DNA of 64,000 nt, from NCBI GenBank assembly GCA_963700745.1, contig CAVOYT010000012.1, positions 403,728-467,727 on the forward strand, given 5' to 3'. Both the position numbers and the translations under genes were made by a program. Source of the DNA: UBA10649 sp963700745. GTDB taxonomy: Bacteria > Actinomycetota > Actinomycetes > S36-B12. Positions 17,673 through 25,887 of this stretch are shown here, one piece after another; the first letter of the stretch is position 1, and every line of letters begins with the position of its first letter. The notes under the pieces were generated by a model, which searched no databases, had not been told where the DNA came from, and saw only the letters and a list, made by a program, of their open reading frames with translations.

Positions 17673-19196
17673 CTACCGTCCTGAGTAGTTGGGCGCTTCG
17701 ATGGTCATCTGGATGTCGTGCGGGTGGCTCTCCCTGAGCCCGGCGGCGGTGATGCGCACGAATGTGCCGCGGGCGTGGAGCTCGGCCATGGTCTGCGCGC
17801 CCGAGTAGCCCATCGCAGCCCGGAGGCCGCCGACCAACTGGTGTGCGACCGCTCCCAGCGGACCGCGGTACGCGACCATGCCCTCGATGCCTTCGGGCAC
17901 GAGCTTGTCGTCGCTGAGGACGTCGTCCTGGAAGTACCTGTCCTTGCTGTAGGAACGAGCCTGTCCGCGCGACTGCATGGCACCCAACGAGCCCATCCCC
18001 CGGTATGACTTGAACTGCTTGCCGTTGACGAACACCACGTCGCCGGGTGCTTCCTCGCAGCCGGCGAGCAGCGACCCGAGCATGACGGTGTCCGCCCCCG
18101 CGACCAGGGCCTTGGCGATGTCACCGGAGTACTGGACGCCGCCGTCGCCGATCACCGGGACTCCGGCGGGGCGGCAGGCCAGCGAGGCCTCGTAGATCGC
18201 GGAGATCTGCGGGACGCCCACTCCGGCGACGACTCGCGTCGTGCAGATCGAGCCCGGACCGACGCCGACCTTCACGCCGTCGGCGCCCGCGTCCACGAGC
18301 GCCTGCGCACCGGCTCGGGTGGCCACATTGCCGCCCACGACGTCGACGGACGACTGCTTCTTGAGCAGGCGCACCATGTCCACGACGGCCCGTGAATGCC
18401 CGTGCGCGGTGTCGACAGTGAGGAAGTCCACGCCCGCCTCGATCAGGGCGCGGGCCCGCTTCTCGGCGTCTTCCCCGACGCCCACCGCCGCGCCGACGAC
18501 CAGTCGGCCGCTCGCATCCTTCGTGGCATGGGGGTACTTGTCGGACTTGACGAAGTCCTTGACGGTGAACAGGCCCTGGAGCCGTCCCTGCGCATCGATG
18601 AGGGGCAGCTTCTCGACCTTGTGGCCGGCCAGCAGCTGCAGCGCGTCGTCGGGCGCGATCCCGACCCTCGCGGTGACGAGGGGCATGGGCGTCATGACCT
18701 CCCGCACGGGCCGGCCCATGTCGTCCTCGAATCGCATGTCGCGGTTGGTCACGATGCCCAGGAGGATGCCGCCGTCGTCGACCACGGGTACGCCCGAGAT
18801 GCGGTACCGCCCGCAGAGCCGGTCGACCTCACCGAGGGTGTCGTCCGGCGAACAGGTGATCGGGTTGTTCACCATCCCTGCCTCGGACCGCTTGACGAGG
18901 TCGGCCTGAGTGGCCTGCTCCTCGATCGGCAGGTTGCGATGCAGCACGCCCACGCCACCCTGCCGGGCCATCGCAATCGCCATCCGCGCCTCGGTGACGG
19001 TGTCCATCGCGCTGGAGACGAGCGGGAGCCTGACCTGGATGTTCCGCGTGACCCATGACCCGGTGTCGACCTCGCTCGGCACGACGTCCGACTCGCCCGG
19101 CACCAGCAGCACGTCGTCGAATGTCAGCCCAAGAAACCCGAACTTCTCAGGGACACCGTCGAAGGCTAGGGAGTCGGGCAGCGGACGAGGCTCCAT
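17673..19196 (-). CDS. guaB2: IMP dehydrogenase
   Basis: It oxidises IMP to XMP with NAD, the committed step to GMP. The catalytic TIM barrel is split by a CBS pair (residues ~110-220: NPITCSPDDTLGEV and VREVMTPMPLVTA). C318 in GVGPGSICTTRVV is the nucleophile that forms the XMP* intermediate, and the flap and dimer loops (YRGMGSLGAMQSR; VPEGIEGMVAYRG) are present. The ATG at 19196 is chosen because the family-typical TFDDVLLVPG falls ~25 residues in; the same frame extends upstream to 19469 only through non-conserved sequence. At 507 residues it is full length. It is transcribed ahead of guaB3, with 47 bases between it and the upstream CarH-like gene. Confidence 0.97.
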   Translation of the reverse strand: MEPRPLPDSLAFDGVPEKFGFLGLTFDDVLLVPGESDVVPSEVDTGSWVTRNIQVRLPLVSSAMDTVTEARMAIAMARQGGVGVLHRNLPIEEQATQADLVKRSEAGMVNNPITCSPDDTLGEVDRLCGRYRISGVPVVDDGGILLGIVTNRDMRFEDDMGRPVREVMTPMPLVTARVGIAPDDALQLLAGHKVEKLPLIDAQGRLQGLFTVKDFVKSDKYPHATKDASGRLVVGAAVGVGEDAEKRARALIEAGVDFLTVDTAHGHSRAVVDMVRLLKKQSSVDVVGGNVATRAGAQALVDAGADGVKVGVGPGSICTTRVVAGVGVPQISAIYEASLACRPAGVPVIGDGGVQYSGDIAKALVAGADTVMLGSLLAGCEEAPGDVVFVNGKQFKSYRGMGSLGAMQSRGQARSYSKDRYFQDDVLSDDKLVPEGIEGMVAYRGPLGAVAHQLVGGLRAAMGYSGAQTMAELHARGTFVRITAAGLRESHPHDIQMTIEAPNYSGR

Positions 19197-19242
19197 GGGG
19201 TCTCCGGAGGGCGCGGTGGTCGGGAGGTGGATCTGCCCAAGG

Positions 19243-20245
19243 CTACTCGCCAACCGCGTACGCGATTCGCGCGACGGTATCGGCGAGATCGCTGACCTGC
19301 TCGACACGGTCGGGCAGCGGGCCGTCCGTCTCCCGCCAGCCCGGCCCCCCGATGAGGACCGTGGGCGCTGGACGCACCGATGGCAGCTCCTCGAGCAGGG
19401 CGGGGTCCGCCGTCCCGGGGATCTGCGCCCAGATGAACACCACGGCGGGGCCCAGGCGCTGGACGGCACTGCGCAGCGCAGCGGTGGGCATGCTCGCCCC
19501 GAGGATGCGGGCGCCGATCCGTCGCTCGGCCAGCGCCCCAGCGACAGCCCACAGGGTCAGCGAGTGCAGTTCGTCAGGAGCGCAGGTGAGGAGCACGGAG
19601 CGGTGGCCCTGCGGGATGGCCGCGGACCGGACCGCGACGGAGAGGGCATCCTGGATGGCCGCGCTCAGGGCGTGCTCGACCTCGATTCCCCGACCGTCGT
19701 TGCTCCACTGCTGGCCGACCCCGACGAGGACCGGCACGAGCAGGTTGTCCCACGTCCATACGACCCCGCGTCGCCGCAGGCTCTCGTCGATGATGGCGGC
19801 GCAGGCCGCCGTGTCCAGGGACTGGGCGGCGCGGGCCAGTCCGCGCACCGCCGGGCCGCCTCCCGGCAGCGGGACGACCCGGCCGCCTCCGGCCCGGCCC
19901 GGGGCCTCGACGAGCGGAGGCATCCGCGGCATCGCTGGCGGTTTGCGGCGCCGGATCGGTCACCGGGGCCAGGCTCTGCTCATCGATGACGAGCTCACGG
20001 GCCGCGCGGGCCGCCTCGGACGGGGAGATGCCGGCGATCACCAACCGGCGCATGTGCTCAAGCCGGGCCAGGTCGGCAGGGCAGTAGCGGCGATGCGAGC
20101 CGGGGCGATGCTCGCTCGGTCCGACGCCATAGCGGCGGTCCCAGGTGCGCAGAGTGGCCGGTGCCACCCCCATGCGACGGGCTACCGCCGAGACGCTCAG
20201 GCCCATCGGGTCGGCCGCCTGGGGGGCCTCCACCTCACCGGTCAC
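19243..20245 (-). CDS. CarH/LitR-like B12-binding MerR regulator, frameshifted
   Basis: The N-terminal MerR winged helix (residues ~15-85: LSVSAVARRMGVAPATLRTW, RRYG, GSHRRY) is followed, after an extra base near 19930, by a cobalamin-binding module of ~225 residues. The module has the W-x9-EH signature of CarH (W in QQWSNDGRGIEVEH) and an ExH lower-ligand His motif (DELHSL), then a Rossmann part (LGPAVVFIWAQ; VLIGGPGW). In CarH these residues hold adenosylcobalamin; light breaks the Co-C bond and releases DNA. It lies between guaB2 and the divergent whiB3, with a 147-base shared gap. No carotenoid genes are in view. Photoreception is inferred; a dark B12 sensor is possible. Reconstructed length is ~333 residues. 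Confidence 0.82.
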
Positions 20246-20323
20246 GCGGCCATTCTGGGGGCGGCGCCACCATCACGCGACCCGAGACCGCCCAACGCGC
20301 CGAAAATCATTCAAGAAACCATC

Positions 20324-20353
20324 TTGACCAACTTATGAAGCGTTTTGTAGAGT
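20324..20353 (+). promoter_or_regulatory. sigma70-type promoter of whiB3
   Basis: TTGACC (20324-20329), an 18-base spacer and TAGAGT (20348-20353) form a housekeeping-like promoter in a locally AT-rich patch, 40 bases before the whiB3 ATG. It lies in the gap shared with the divergent CarH-like gene, so that protein may bind here. The ribosome-binding site AAGGAG is at 20380-20385. Confidence 0.7.
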
Positions 20354-20392
20354 GTTCAACAACGAGCAGGACACCATCGAAGGAGAGACGCC

Positions 20393-20710
20393 ATGGCCGA
20401 CGTATCCCGGCTCCCGGGTCCCAATGCCGACTTCTGGGACTGGCAGATGGACGGGGCCTGTCGTGGCGAGGATCCGAGCCTGTTCTTCCATCCTGACGGC
20501 GAGCGCGGCCCGGCCCGGGACGCCAGGGAGGCAGCGGCCAAGGCGATCTGCGCGGGCTGCCCGGTCCGCACGCTGTGCGCCGAGCACGCCCTCGCGGTCC
20601 GCGAGCCGTACGGCGTGTGGGGCGGCATGTCCGAGGACGAGCGCGAGCGGATCTACCGTCGCCGCCGCGTGGCCGTGGCCTCGAACAGCGCCGACCAGCT
20701 CTCCGCCTGA
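20393..20710 (+). CDS. whiB3: WhiB3-type iron-sulfur transcription factor
   Basis: This is a 105-residue WhiB-like [4Fe-4S] protein. The four cluster cysteines are in GACRGEDPS, AICAGCPVRTLCAEHA (C-x2-C-x5-C). The tryptophan turn GVWGG and a basic tail (RIYRRRR) for DNA contact follow. The N-terminus LPGPNADFWDWQ and the block FFHPDGERGPAR match the WhiB3/WhiD subgroup rather than WhiB1 or WhiB2. Such proteins bind region 4 of the primary sigma factor and respond to redox or NO, in mycobacteria adjusting lipid and redox metabolism. Start ATG 20393 has a good AAGGAG. Gene position between guaB2 and groEL is as in mycobacteria. Confidence 0.95.
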   Translation: MADVSRLPGPNADFWDWQMDGACRGEDPSLFFHPDGERGPARDAREAAAKAICAGCPVRTLCAEHALAVREPYGVWGGMSEDERERIYRRRRVAVASNSADQLSA

Positions 20711-20747
20711 CCCACGAGGGTCCGAACCCCACCTCAGCGCTTCCCCG

Positions 20748-22569
20748 TCAGGGCGTGGTCCGGGCCGAGGCCAAGGCCCGGTCGAGCATCGGGTTATCGA
20801 TCCCCTCGGCCAGCAGGGCTGCCGCCTCGGCATCCCCCTCCACGCCCAGCGCCGCACCATGCAGCATCGAGCGCACCGTCAGTTCCCGCATCGACGTCCG
20901 CGACGCCAGGGTGCGCATCGACGTCACCCACGTGAGCGTCTCCGGATGATCGTGCCGTCGACCCACCTCGCACAGCGCGTCGAGGATGTAGGCGTCGAGC
21001 CACACATAGGGGTCGGCGAGCCGGTTGCAGCGGACCCGAGCGTCCGCAAGAAGGGCGAACGCACCGGCCACATCACCAGCTGACTCGGCGACGAGGGCCA
21101 TCCCGCGCGCGGCCATCCCCTCCCAGCATGGATCGCCCAGCTGACACGCCCGGGCGAACGACTGCTCCAGCAGCGCGGCCGCAGCTGTCACGTCGCCCCT
21201 GGCCAGCTCCACCTCCCCACGCAGCGCCTGCGGCCATGGCACGACGGCAAGCCACCGATCCCGCTCGGCGAGGTCGAGGGACTCGTCGAGGCAGTGGGCC
21301 GCATCGTCCAGATCACCCCGGAGCAGGTGGACGCGCCCGCGCATGGAGAGCGCGAAGGAGGCACGTCGCACGTCGCCGCACCGAGTGGACTGGGCGACCG
21401 CGTCGTCAAGGTGTGCGAGGGCGGCCTGGTAGTCGGCCCGGTCGCTCTCGACCGAGCCCAGGTAAGTGGTCGCCTTCGCCATGATCCTGGGCGAGTCGCC
21501 CGCTATGGCCAGGGCATCGGTGAGCCACAACTGCGCACGGTCGTACCTGGCGCGCAGGAAGTCGACGTATCCGAGTTCAGCCCGGACCTGGGCCATCGCC
21601 GCCCGGTCGCCATGCTCCGCCGCGATCCGATCGGCCGCGTACAGGGCCGCGAGCCCTTCCTCATCCATCCCCCGCATCGAGTGGATCAGGGCCTCGGCCA
21701 AGGCGAGGCGCGAGGAGACCTGCATGGCTGGCTGCGATGCCATGTCGGCGAGACGTACCGCGGTCCGCAACGACTCGACACCCGCCTCCGTGGCGCCTGC
21801 GGACACCGCGGCGGCCCCGGCTTCCACGACCGCGGCGATGGACGCTGCACTGGCCGGTTCCAAGGTGCCGGGAGGGGGCCGGCGCAAGGCAGACTCGAGC
21901 GCACTGCCTGGCGCTACCCCCAGGTCGGCCTCGAGCCGGACGGCCATCGCGTCATAGCGACGCTGCGCGGCACCGTCTTCGCCGAGCCTGCGGTAGAGGC
22001 GGATGACAAGGGCCTCGTGGTTCTCGTCCAGGGGACTCATCGCTGCCGCCCGCACCGCGAAGTCCAGCGCAGCGTCGAGCTGCCCCGCCGACAGGGACCC
22101 CAGCGCCGCCTCATGCAGGATGGACTCTGACGCGGCAGAGAGGCGCTGCTGCTCCGAGTGCAACCAGGCGTCGAACCCGGCGGCCCCACGCACGGTGAGT
22201 CCCTCGAGGAGGCTCGTCGCCCAGGCTCGGCACCACCACCGCCTCGGCCCAGGTTCCACGCGAGACCACCTCGACATCGACCATCGAGTCCGCAGGCAGA
22301 TCGAGGACGAGCGGGTCACCCTCGAGGGTGGCTCCCGGACCAAGGCCCCGGCGCACCTCGGCCAGGCTCCAGCGCAGGGCACGCAGCGGATCGTCCGCCT
22401 CGTCGAACAGCAGCCCGGCCGTCTGCGCGCGGGTAGGGGGTCTGTCGCTCAGCACGAGATAGGCGAGCAGGCCCCAGCTCTTCTGGCTCCGGAACTGGTA
22501 GGCCGGCCCCGAGTCATGCTCGATCCGGGGCCGACCCAGCAGGTGCACGCTCAGGCTCATTCGCGGCAT
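20748..22569 (-). CDS. SARP/BTAD-type transcriptional regulator with TPRs, frameshifted
   Basis: The N-terminal ~115 residues form an OmpR-like winged helix typical of SARP regulators (SLSVHLLGRPRI; KSWGLLAYLVLS; LRALRWSLAEVRRGL). An extra base near 22221 shifts the frame, after which come the BTAD helices (FDAWLHSEQQRLSAASESIL; LDENHEALVIRLYRRLGEDG; LEADLGVAPGSALESAL) and ~340 residues of TPR-like helical repeats. Reconstructed length is ~606 residues. BTAD regulators activate secondary-metabolite or stress genes, but no biosynthetic cluster is adjacent. It converges on whiB3 with a 37-base gap and no evident terminator. The ligand of the TPR part is unknown. Confidence 0.83.
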
Positions 22570-22600
22570 CGTCCCACGGACGCCGACGTGCGCAGGGTGA

Positions 22601-23250
22601 TCAGGCCAACTGCGCGGCTGCGGTCAGCACTCGGGGATCCGGGAAGTCCTCGCAGTACTGGTAGGCGTAGGCGAGCCGCACCCGCCCGTCCATTCCGATG
22701 ACGTACTCACCCATTGCACGCCAAGGGTCATCGACGAGCGGACGGCCCTGCTCCCGCCGATCACGCTGGAAGTCGGCCCCGAGGCCCGCGCTCGTGCGCC
22801 CAGAACTCCGCAGGCGCATCAAAGAGGACCCGCTCGACTGACCACTGGCCGAGGCCGTATGCGCGATAGGCCTCATGACCCGGATCGCTCAGCACGACGC
22901 AGGGGATGTCATGTTCCGTGCGATAGGCGTCAGCTCGTTCCGGCTCACCCTGGGTGACGACCACGGGGGTCAGCCCGGCCGCCAGGTAGGACGGATACTC
23001 GTCGACCAGGCGACGGCCGCGTTCGACACCGCAACTGCACCCGAAGTGACGCCAGAACATGATCAGCGCGGGGCCGTCGGCCCAGAATTCCGACAGCTGC
23101 CGCCGAGTCCCGGTGTGGTCGGCCAGGAGGAGGTCAGGGGCGCGAGCCTCCCGGCGGGGCGGCGTGCCCTCGCCCTCGATCGGCCCCGTCGTCCAGCCCT
23201 CGAGCCAAGCCGACTCTGCGGCCTCGGTGAGCTCACTCAGGGTCTGCCAC
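22601..23250 (-). CDS. AhpC/TSA-like peroxiredoxin-family protein, frameshifted
   Basis: Thioredoxin-fold protein of ~215 residues. RREARAPDLLLADHTGTRRQ is the usual peroxiredoxin N-terminal strand region, and FWRHFGCSCGVERGR replaces the normal PxxxTxxC active site with a C-x-C. The C-terminus (YVIGMDGRVRLAYAYQYCED) adds another Cys. An extra base near 22792 breaks the frame in the last third. No start codon exists in the main frame; GTG 23250, ten bases after the upstream stop, would work if one C of the CCC at 23240-23242 is extra. This belongs to the PRX-like/DUF899-like branch whose activity is poorly defined. It is adjacent and co-directional with the DUF4242 gene. Confidence 0.68.
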
Positions 23251-23260
23251 TGAACCGCGC

Positions 23261-23512
23261 CTAGTCGTGCTGACTGACGGGGTAGATCTCGTCGGCCACC
23301 AAGCCGTGCGCCGCCCGATGGCAGGCGTTCGCTGCCTCGGCGTCGGGGGCATCGACGAGGCAGAAGATCTTGCCCGCGTCCTCGTCGACCCAGTACCGCA
23401 CGTAGTTCACGCCGAACTGATCCTGCGTGGCGAGATCGGCCGCGTGGGCGCCGGCGACATCGGCTTCCTTCACGCCACCCTCGATGGTGTGGACATCCAT
23501 GAACATGGGCAT
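23261..23512 (-). CDS. DUF4242 (SCO4226-type) small protein
   Basis: This is an 83-residue ferredoxin-like alpha/beta protein starting MPMFMDVHTIEGGV and containing VNYVRYWVDEDAGKIFCLVDAP and the end HGLVADEIYPVSQHD. This pattern is DUF4242; the Streptomyces member SCO4226 binds nickel between subunits. His at position 8 and the C-terminal His residues are candidate ligands. The ATG at 23512 is chosen because AGGAG lies a few bases upstream and the family starts here; the frame stays open further upstream without similarity. Physiological role in the family is unclear. Confidence 0.85.
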   Translation of the reverse strand: MPMFMDVHTIEGGVKEADVAGAHAADLATQDQFGVNYVRYWVDEDAGKIFCLVDAPDAEAANACHRAAHGLVADEIYPVSQHD

Positions 23513-23617
23513 GTGCTCTCCTGATCCTCGGGACCACGCGGGTCCGCCGGTGTTGTCCGCCACAGGAGATCGTGAGCGCGTGTGATCAGGCGTTTGACGC
23601 GGACCGTACATGCGAAA

Positions 23618-23675
23618 CGACCCGGGTGAGCGCGGGACCGCACCAAGTGGCGGGGTCCCGCGACCTCCCGGGTCG
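23618..23675 (-). terminator. nested stem-loop downstream of groEL
   Basis: Two stacked inverted repeats, 23618-23626 with 23667-23675 and, inside it, 23631-23639 with 23654-23662, each nine bases and perfect, lie 12 bases beyond the groEL stop. There is no T-run. It separates groESL from the DUF4242 gene. Confidence 0.8.
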
Positions 23676-23687
23676 CGTCGGCGGTAT

Positions 23688-25314
23688 CTAGTGCGAGTGA
23701 CCGTGGTGCGAGTGACCGTGACCGGCCTCGTCCTCGGCGTCTTCCTTCTTCTCCACGACAAGCGCCTCGGTCGTCAGGAGCATGGCCGCGATGGATGCGG
23801 CGTTCTCCAGTGCTGACCGGGTGACCTTGACGGGGTCGATGACGCCCGCGGCGACGAGGTCGACGTACTCGCCCGTCGCGGCGTTCAGACCGTGCCCGGC
23901 CGGCAGCTCGGCAACCTTGGAGACGACCACGTAGCCCTGCTCACCGGCGTTCTCGGCGATCCAGCGCAGCGGCTCGACCATCGAGCGGCGGACGATCCCG
24001 ACGCCGGTGGCCTGGTCGCCCGTGAGTCCGAGGTCACCGTCGAGCACAAGCGCGGCCTGCACCAGTGCGGTGCCACCGCCGGAGACGATGCCCTCTTCGA
24101 TGGCCGCACGAGTAGCGGAGACGGCGTCCTCGACGCGGTGCTTCTTCTCCTTGAGCTCGACCTCGGTGTGGCCGCCGACCTTGATGACGACGACTCCGCC
24201 GGAGATCTTGGCGAGCCGCTCCTGGAGCTTCTCGCGGTCCCAGTCCGAATCGCTGCGCTCGATCTCAGCGCGGATCTGCGCGACCCGGGCCTCGACCTCG
24301 GCCGGGTCTCCCCCGCCGTCGACGATCGTGGTGGTGTCCTTGGTGACGACGATGCGACGGGCGCTGCCGAGCACCTCGAGGCCGACCTGGTCGAGCTTGA
24401 GCCCGACCTCGGGAGAGACGACCTGCGCGCCAGTGAGGACGGCGAGGTCCTGCAGGATCGCCTTGCGGCGATCACCGAACGCCGGGGCCTTGACCGCGCA
24501 GGAGGAGAACGTGCCGCGGATCCGGTTGACGACCAGGGTGGACAGCGCCTCGCCCTCGACGTCCTCCGCGATGATCAGCAGCGGCTTGGCGGCCTGGACG
24601 ACCTTCTCCAGCAGCGGCAGGAGCTCCTGAACGGACGAGATCTTGCCCTGCACCAGCAGGATGCGGCCGTCCTCGAGCACCGTCTCCATGCGATCGGGGT
24701 CGGTGACGAAGTACGCCGAGATGAAGCCCTTGTCGAACTGCATGCCCTCGGTGAACTCGAGCTCGAGCGACGTCGTGCTCGACTCCTCGACGGAGATGAC
24801 GCCGTCCTTGCCGACCTTGTCGAACGCGTCGGAGATCAGCTCGCCGATCTCGCGGTCCTGCGACGAGATGGTGGCGACGTTCGCGATCTCGTTCTTGTCT
24901 GCCACCTCGCGGGCGTTCTTCGAGCAGCTCGGCGGTGACGGCCTGCACGGCCTTGTCGATGCCGCGCTTGATGTCCATGGGCGACGCGCCTGCGGCGACC
25001 TGCTTCAGGCCCTCGCGAACCATGGCCTGAGCCAGGACGGTCGCGGTCGTGGTGCCGTCACCGGCAACGTCGTTGGTCTTGGTGGCGACCTCCTTGGCGA
25101 GCTGGGCGCCGAGGTTCTCGTACGGATCCTCGAGCTCGATCTCACGGGCGATCGTCACGCCGTCGTTCGTGATCGTGGGGGCGCCCCACTTCTTGTCGAT
25201 GACGACGTTGCGGCCCCGTGGGCCAAGCGTCACCTTCACAGCGTCGGCAAGTGCGTTCACGCCGCGCTCTAGGCTGCGGCGCGCGTCCTCGTCGAATTCC
25301 AGAATCTTGGCCAT
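23688..25314 (-). CDS. groEL: chaperonin GroEL1-type, His-rich tail, frameshifted
   Basis: 60-kDa chaperonin. The N-terminal part (AKILEFDEDARRSLERGVNA; VKVTLGPRGRNVV; AGDGTTTATVLAQ) and the rest (VADKNEIANVATISS; apical and C-terminal equatorial domains) are in different frames, joined by removing one extra base near 24921 (LLE(N)AREV). Reconstructed length is ~541 residues. The C-terminus is HGHSHHGHSH instead of the usual GGM repeats, the hallmark of actinobacterial GroEL1 encoded with groES. Such genomes normally carry a second groEL (GroEL2) elsewhere as the essential copy, so a real mutation here would be tolerable, though an error is simpler. Repressed through the CIRCE elements upstream of groES. 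Confidence 0.95.
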
Positions 25315-25366
25315 CTAAGACTTCTCCCACGCATGGTGCGGTGTTGTTCAGGACAGGCGAAACAGT

Positions 25367-25405
25367 GGCCCGCCGTGCGAACGCCTTCGCGTTGCACGAC
25401 GGGCC
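25367..25405 (-). promoter_or_regulatory. groES-groEL intercistronic stem-loop
   Basis: Twelve bases at 25367-25378 pair with 25394-25405 in the groESL transcript, with one G-U pair. It lies between the groES stop (25421) and groEL start (25314). It may act as a processing or partial-termination element setting the GroES:GroEL ratio. Confidence 0.5.
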
Positions 25406-25420
25406 AGCTGCGAGGTTCGA

Positions 25421-25720
25421 CTACTTCTCGACGATGGCGAGCACGTCGCGCGCGGAGAGGAGCAGGTACTCCTCGCCGTTGTACTTCACCTCGGTGCCGC
25501 CGTACTTGCTGTAGATAACGGTGTCGCCGACCTTGATGTCGAGCGGGATGCGCTTGTCGCCATCCTCATCGAATCGGCCGGGGCCGACGGCCAGGACCTT
25601 GCCCTCCTGGGGCTTCTCCTTGGCGGTGTCGGGAATGACGAGGCCGGAAGCAGTGGTCTGCTCGGCGTCGAGGGTCTGGACCAGAATGCGGTCCTCGAGC
25701 GGCTTGATGGAGACCGACAC
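25421..25720 (-). CDS. groES: co-chaperonin GroES
   Basis: This is a 99-residue 10-kDa co-chaperonin, the heptameric lid of GroEL. IKPLEDRILVQ is the conserved first strand, GLVIPDTAKEKPQEG is the mobile loop that docks on GroEL, and GDTVIYSKYGGTEV with EYLLLSARDVLAIV closes the barrel. GTG start at 25720 with GGAGG about ten bases upstream. First gene of the groES-groEL operon, behind two CIRCE operators. Confidence 0.98.
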   Translation of the reverse strand: MSVSIKPLEDRILVQTLDAEQTTASGLVIPDTAKEKPQEGKVLAVGPGRFDEDGDKRIPLDIKVGDTVIYSKYGGTEVKYNGEEYLLLSARDVLAIVEK

Positions 25721-25789
25721 GGTTACATCCTCCGGGATGTCGGTAGGCCGTCCTGTCGGACGGCGCTCGGCTGGGTCAGGTACTAAATT

Positions 25790-25816
25790 CTGGCAGTCCC
25801 ACAGGGGGAGTGCCAG
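25790..25816 (-). promoter_or_regulatory. CIRCE element, gene-proximal, degenerate
   Basis: CTGGCAGTC-N9-GAGTGCCAG: a nine-base inverted repeat with the fixed nine-base spacer of CIRCE (consensus TTAGCACTC-N9-GAGTGCTAA), with one mismatch between arms. It lies 70 bases before groES. HrcA would bind here to repress the operon. Confidence 0.82.
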
Positions 25817-25821
25817 ACACG

Positions 25822-25850
25822 ACAGTACGCATGGATTAGCACTCCGTCAA
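25822..25850 (-). promoter_or_regulatory. groES promoter
   Basis: On the minus strand TTGACG (25850-25845), a 17-base spacer and TACTGT (25827-25822) give a plausible sigma70-type promoter. The -35 overlaps the distal CIRCE and the start site would fall near the proximal one, so HrcA bound to either would occlude polymerase. Confidence 0.68.
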
Positions 25851-25862
25851 GTCGAGTGCCAG
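25836..25862 (-). promoter_or_regulatory. CIRCE element, distal
   Basis: TTAGCACTC-N9-GAGTGCCAG: the left arm is the exact CIRCE consensus and the right arm differs at two end positions. Two CIRCE copies before groESL are known in Streptomyces and mycobacteria. The hrcA gene is not in the window. Confidence 0.92.
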
Positions 25863-25887
25863 CCACGTCACGCGGGTCTGCGCCGCC

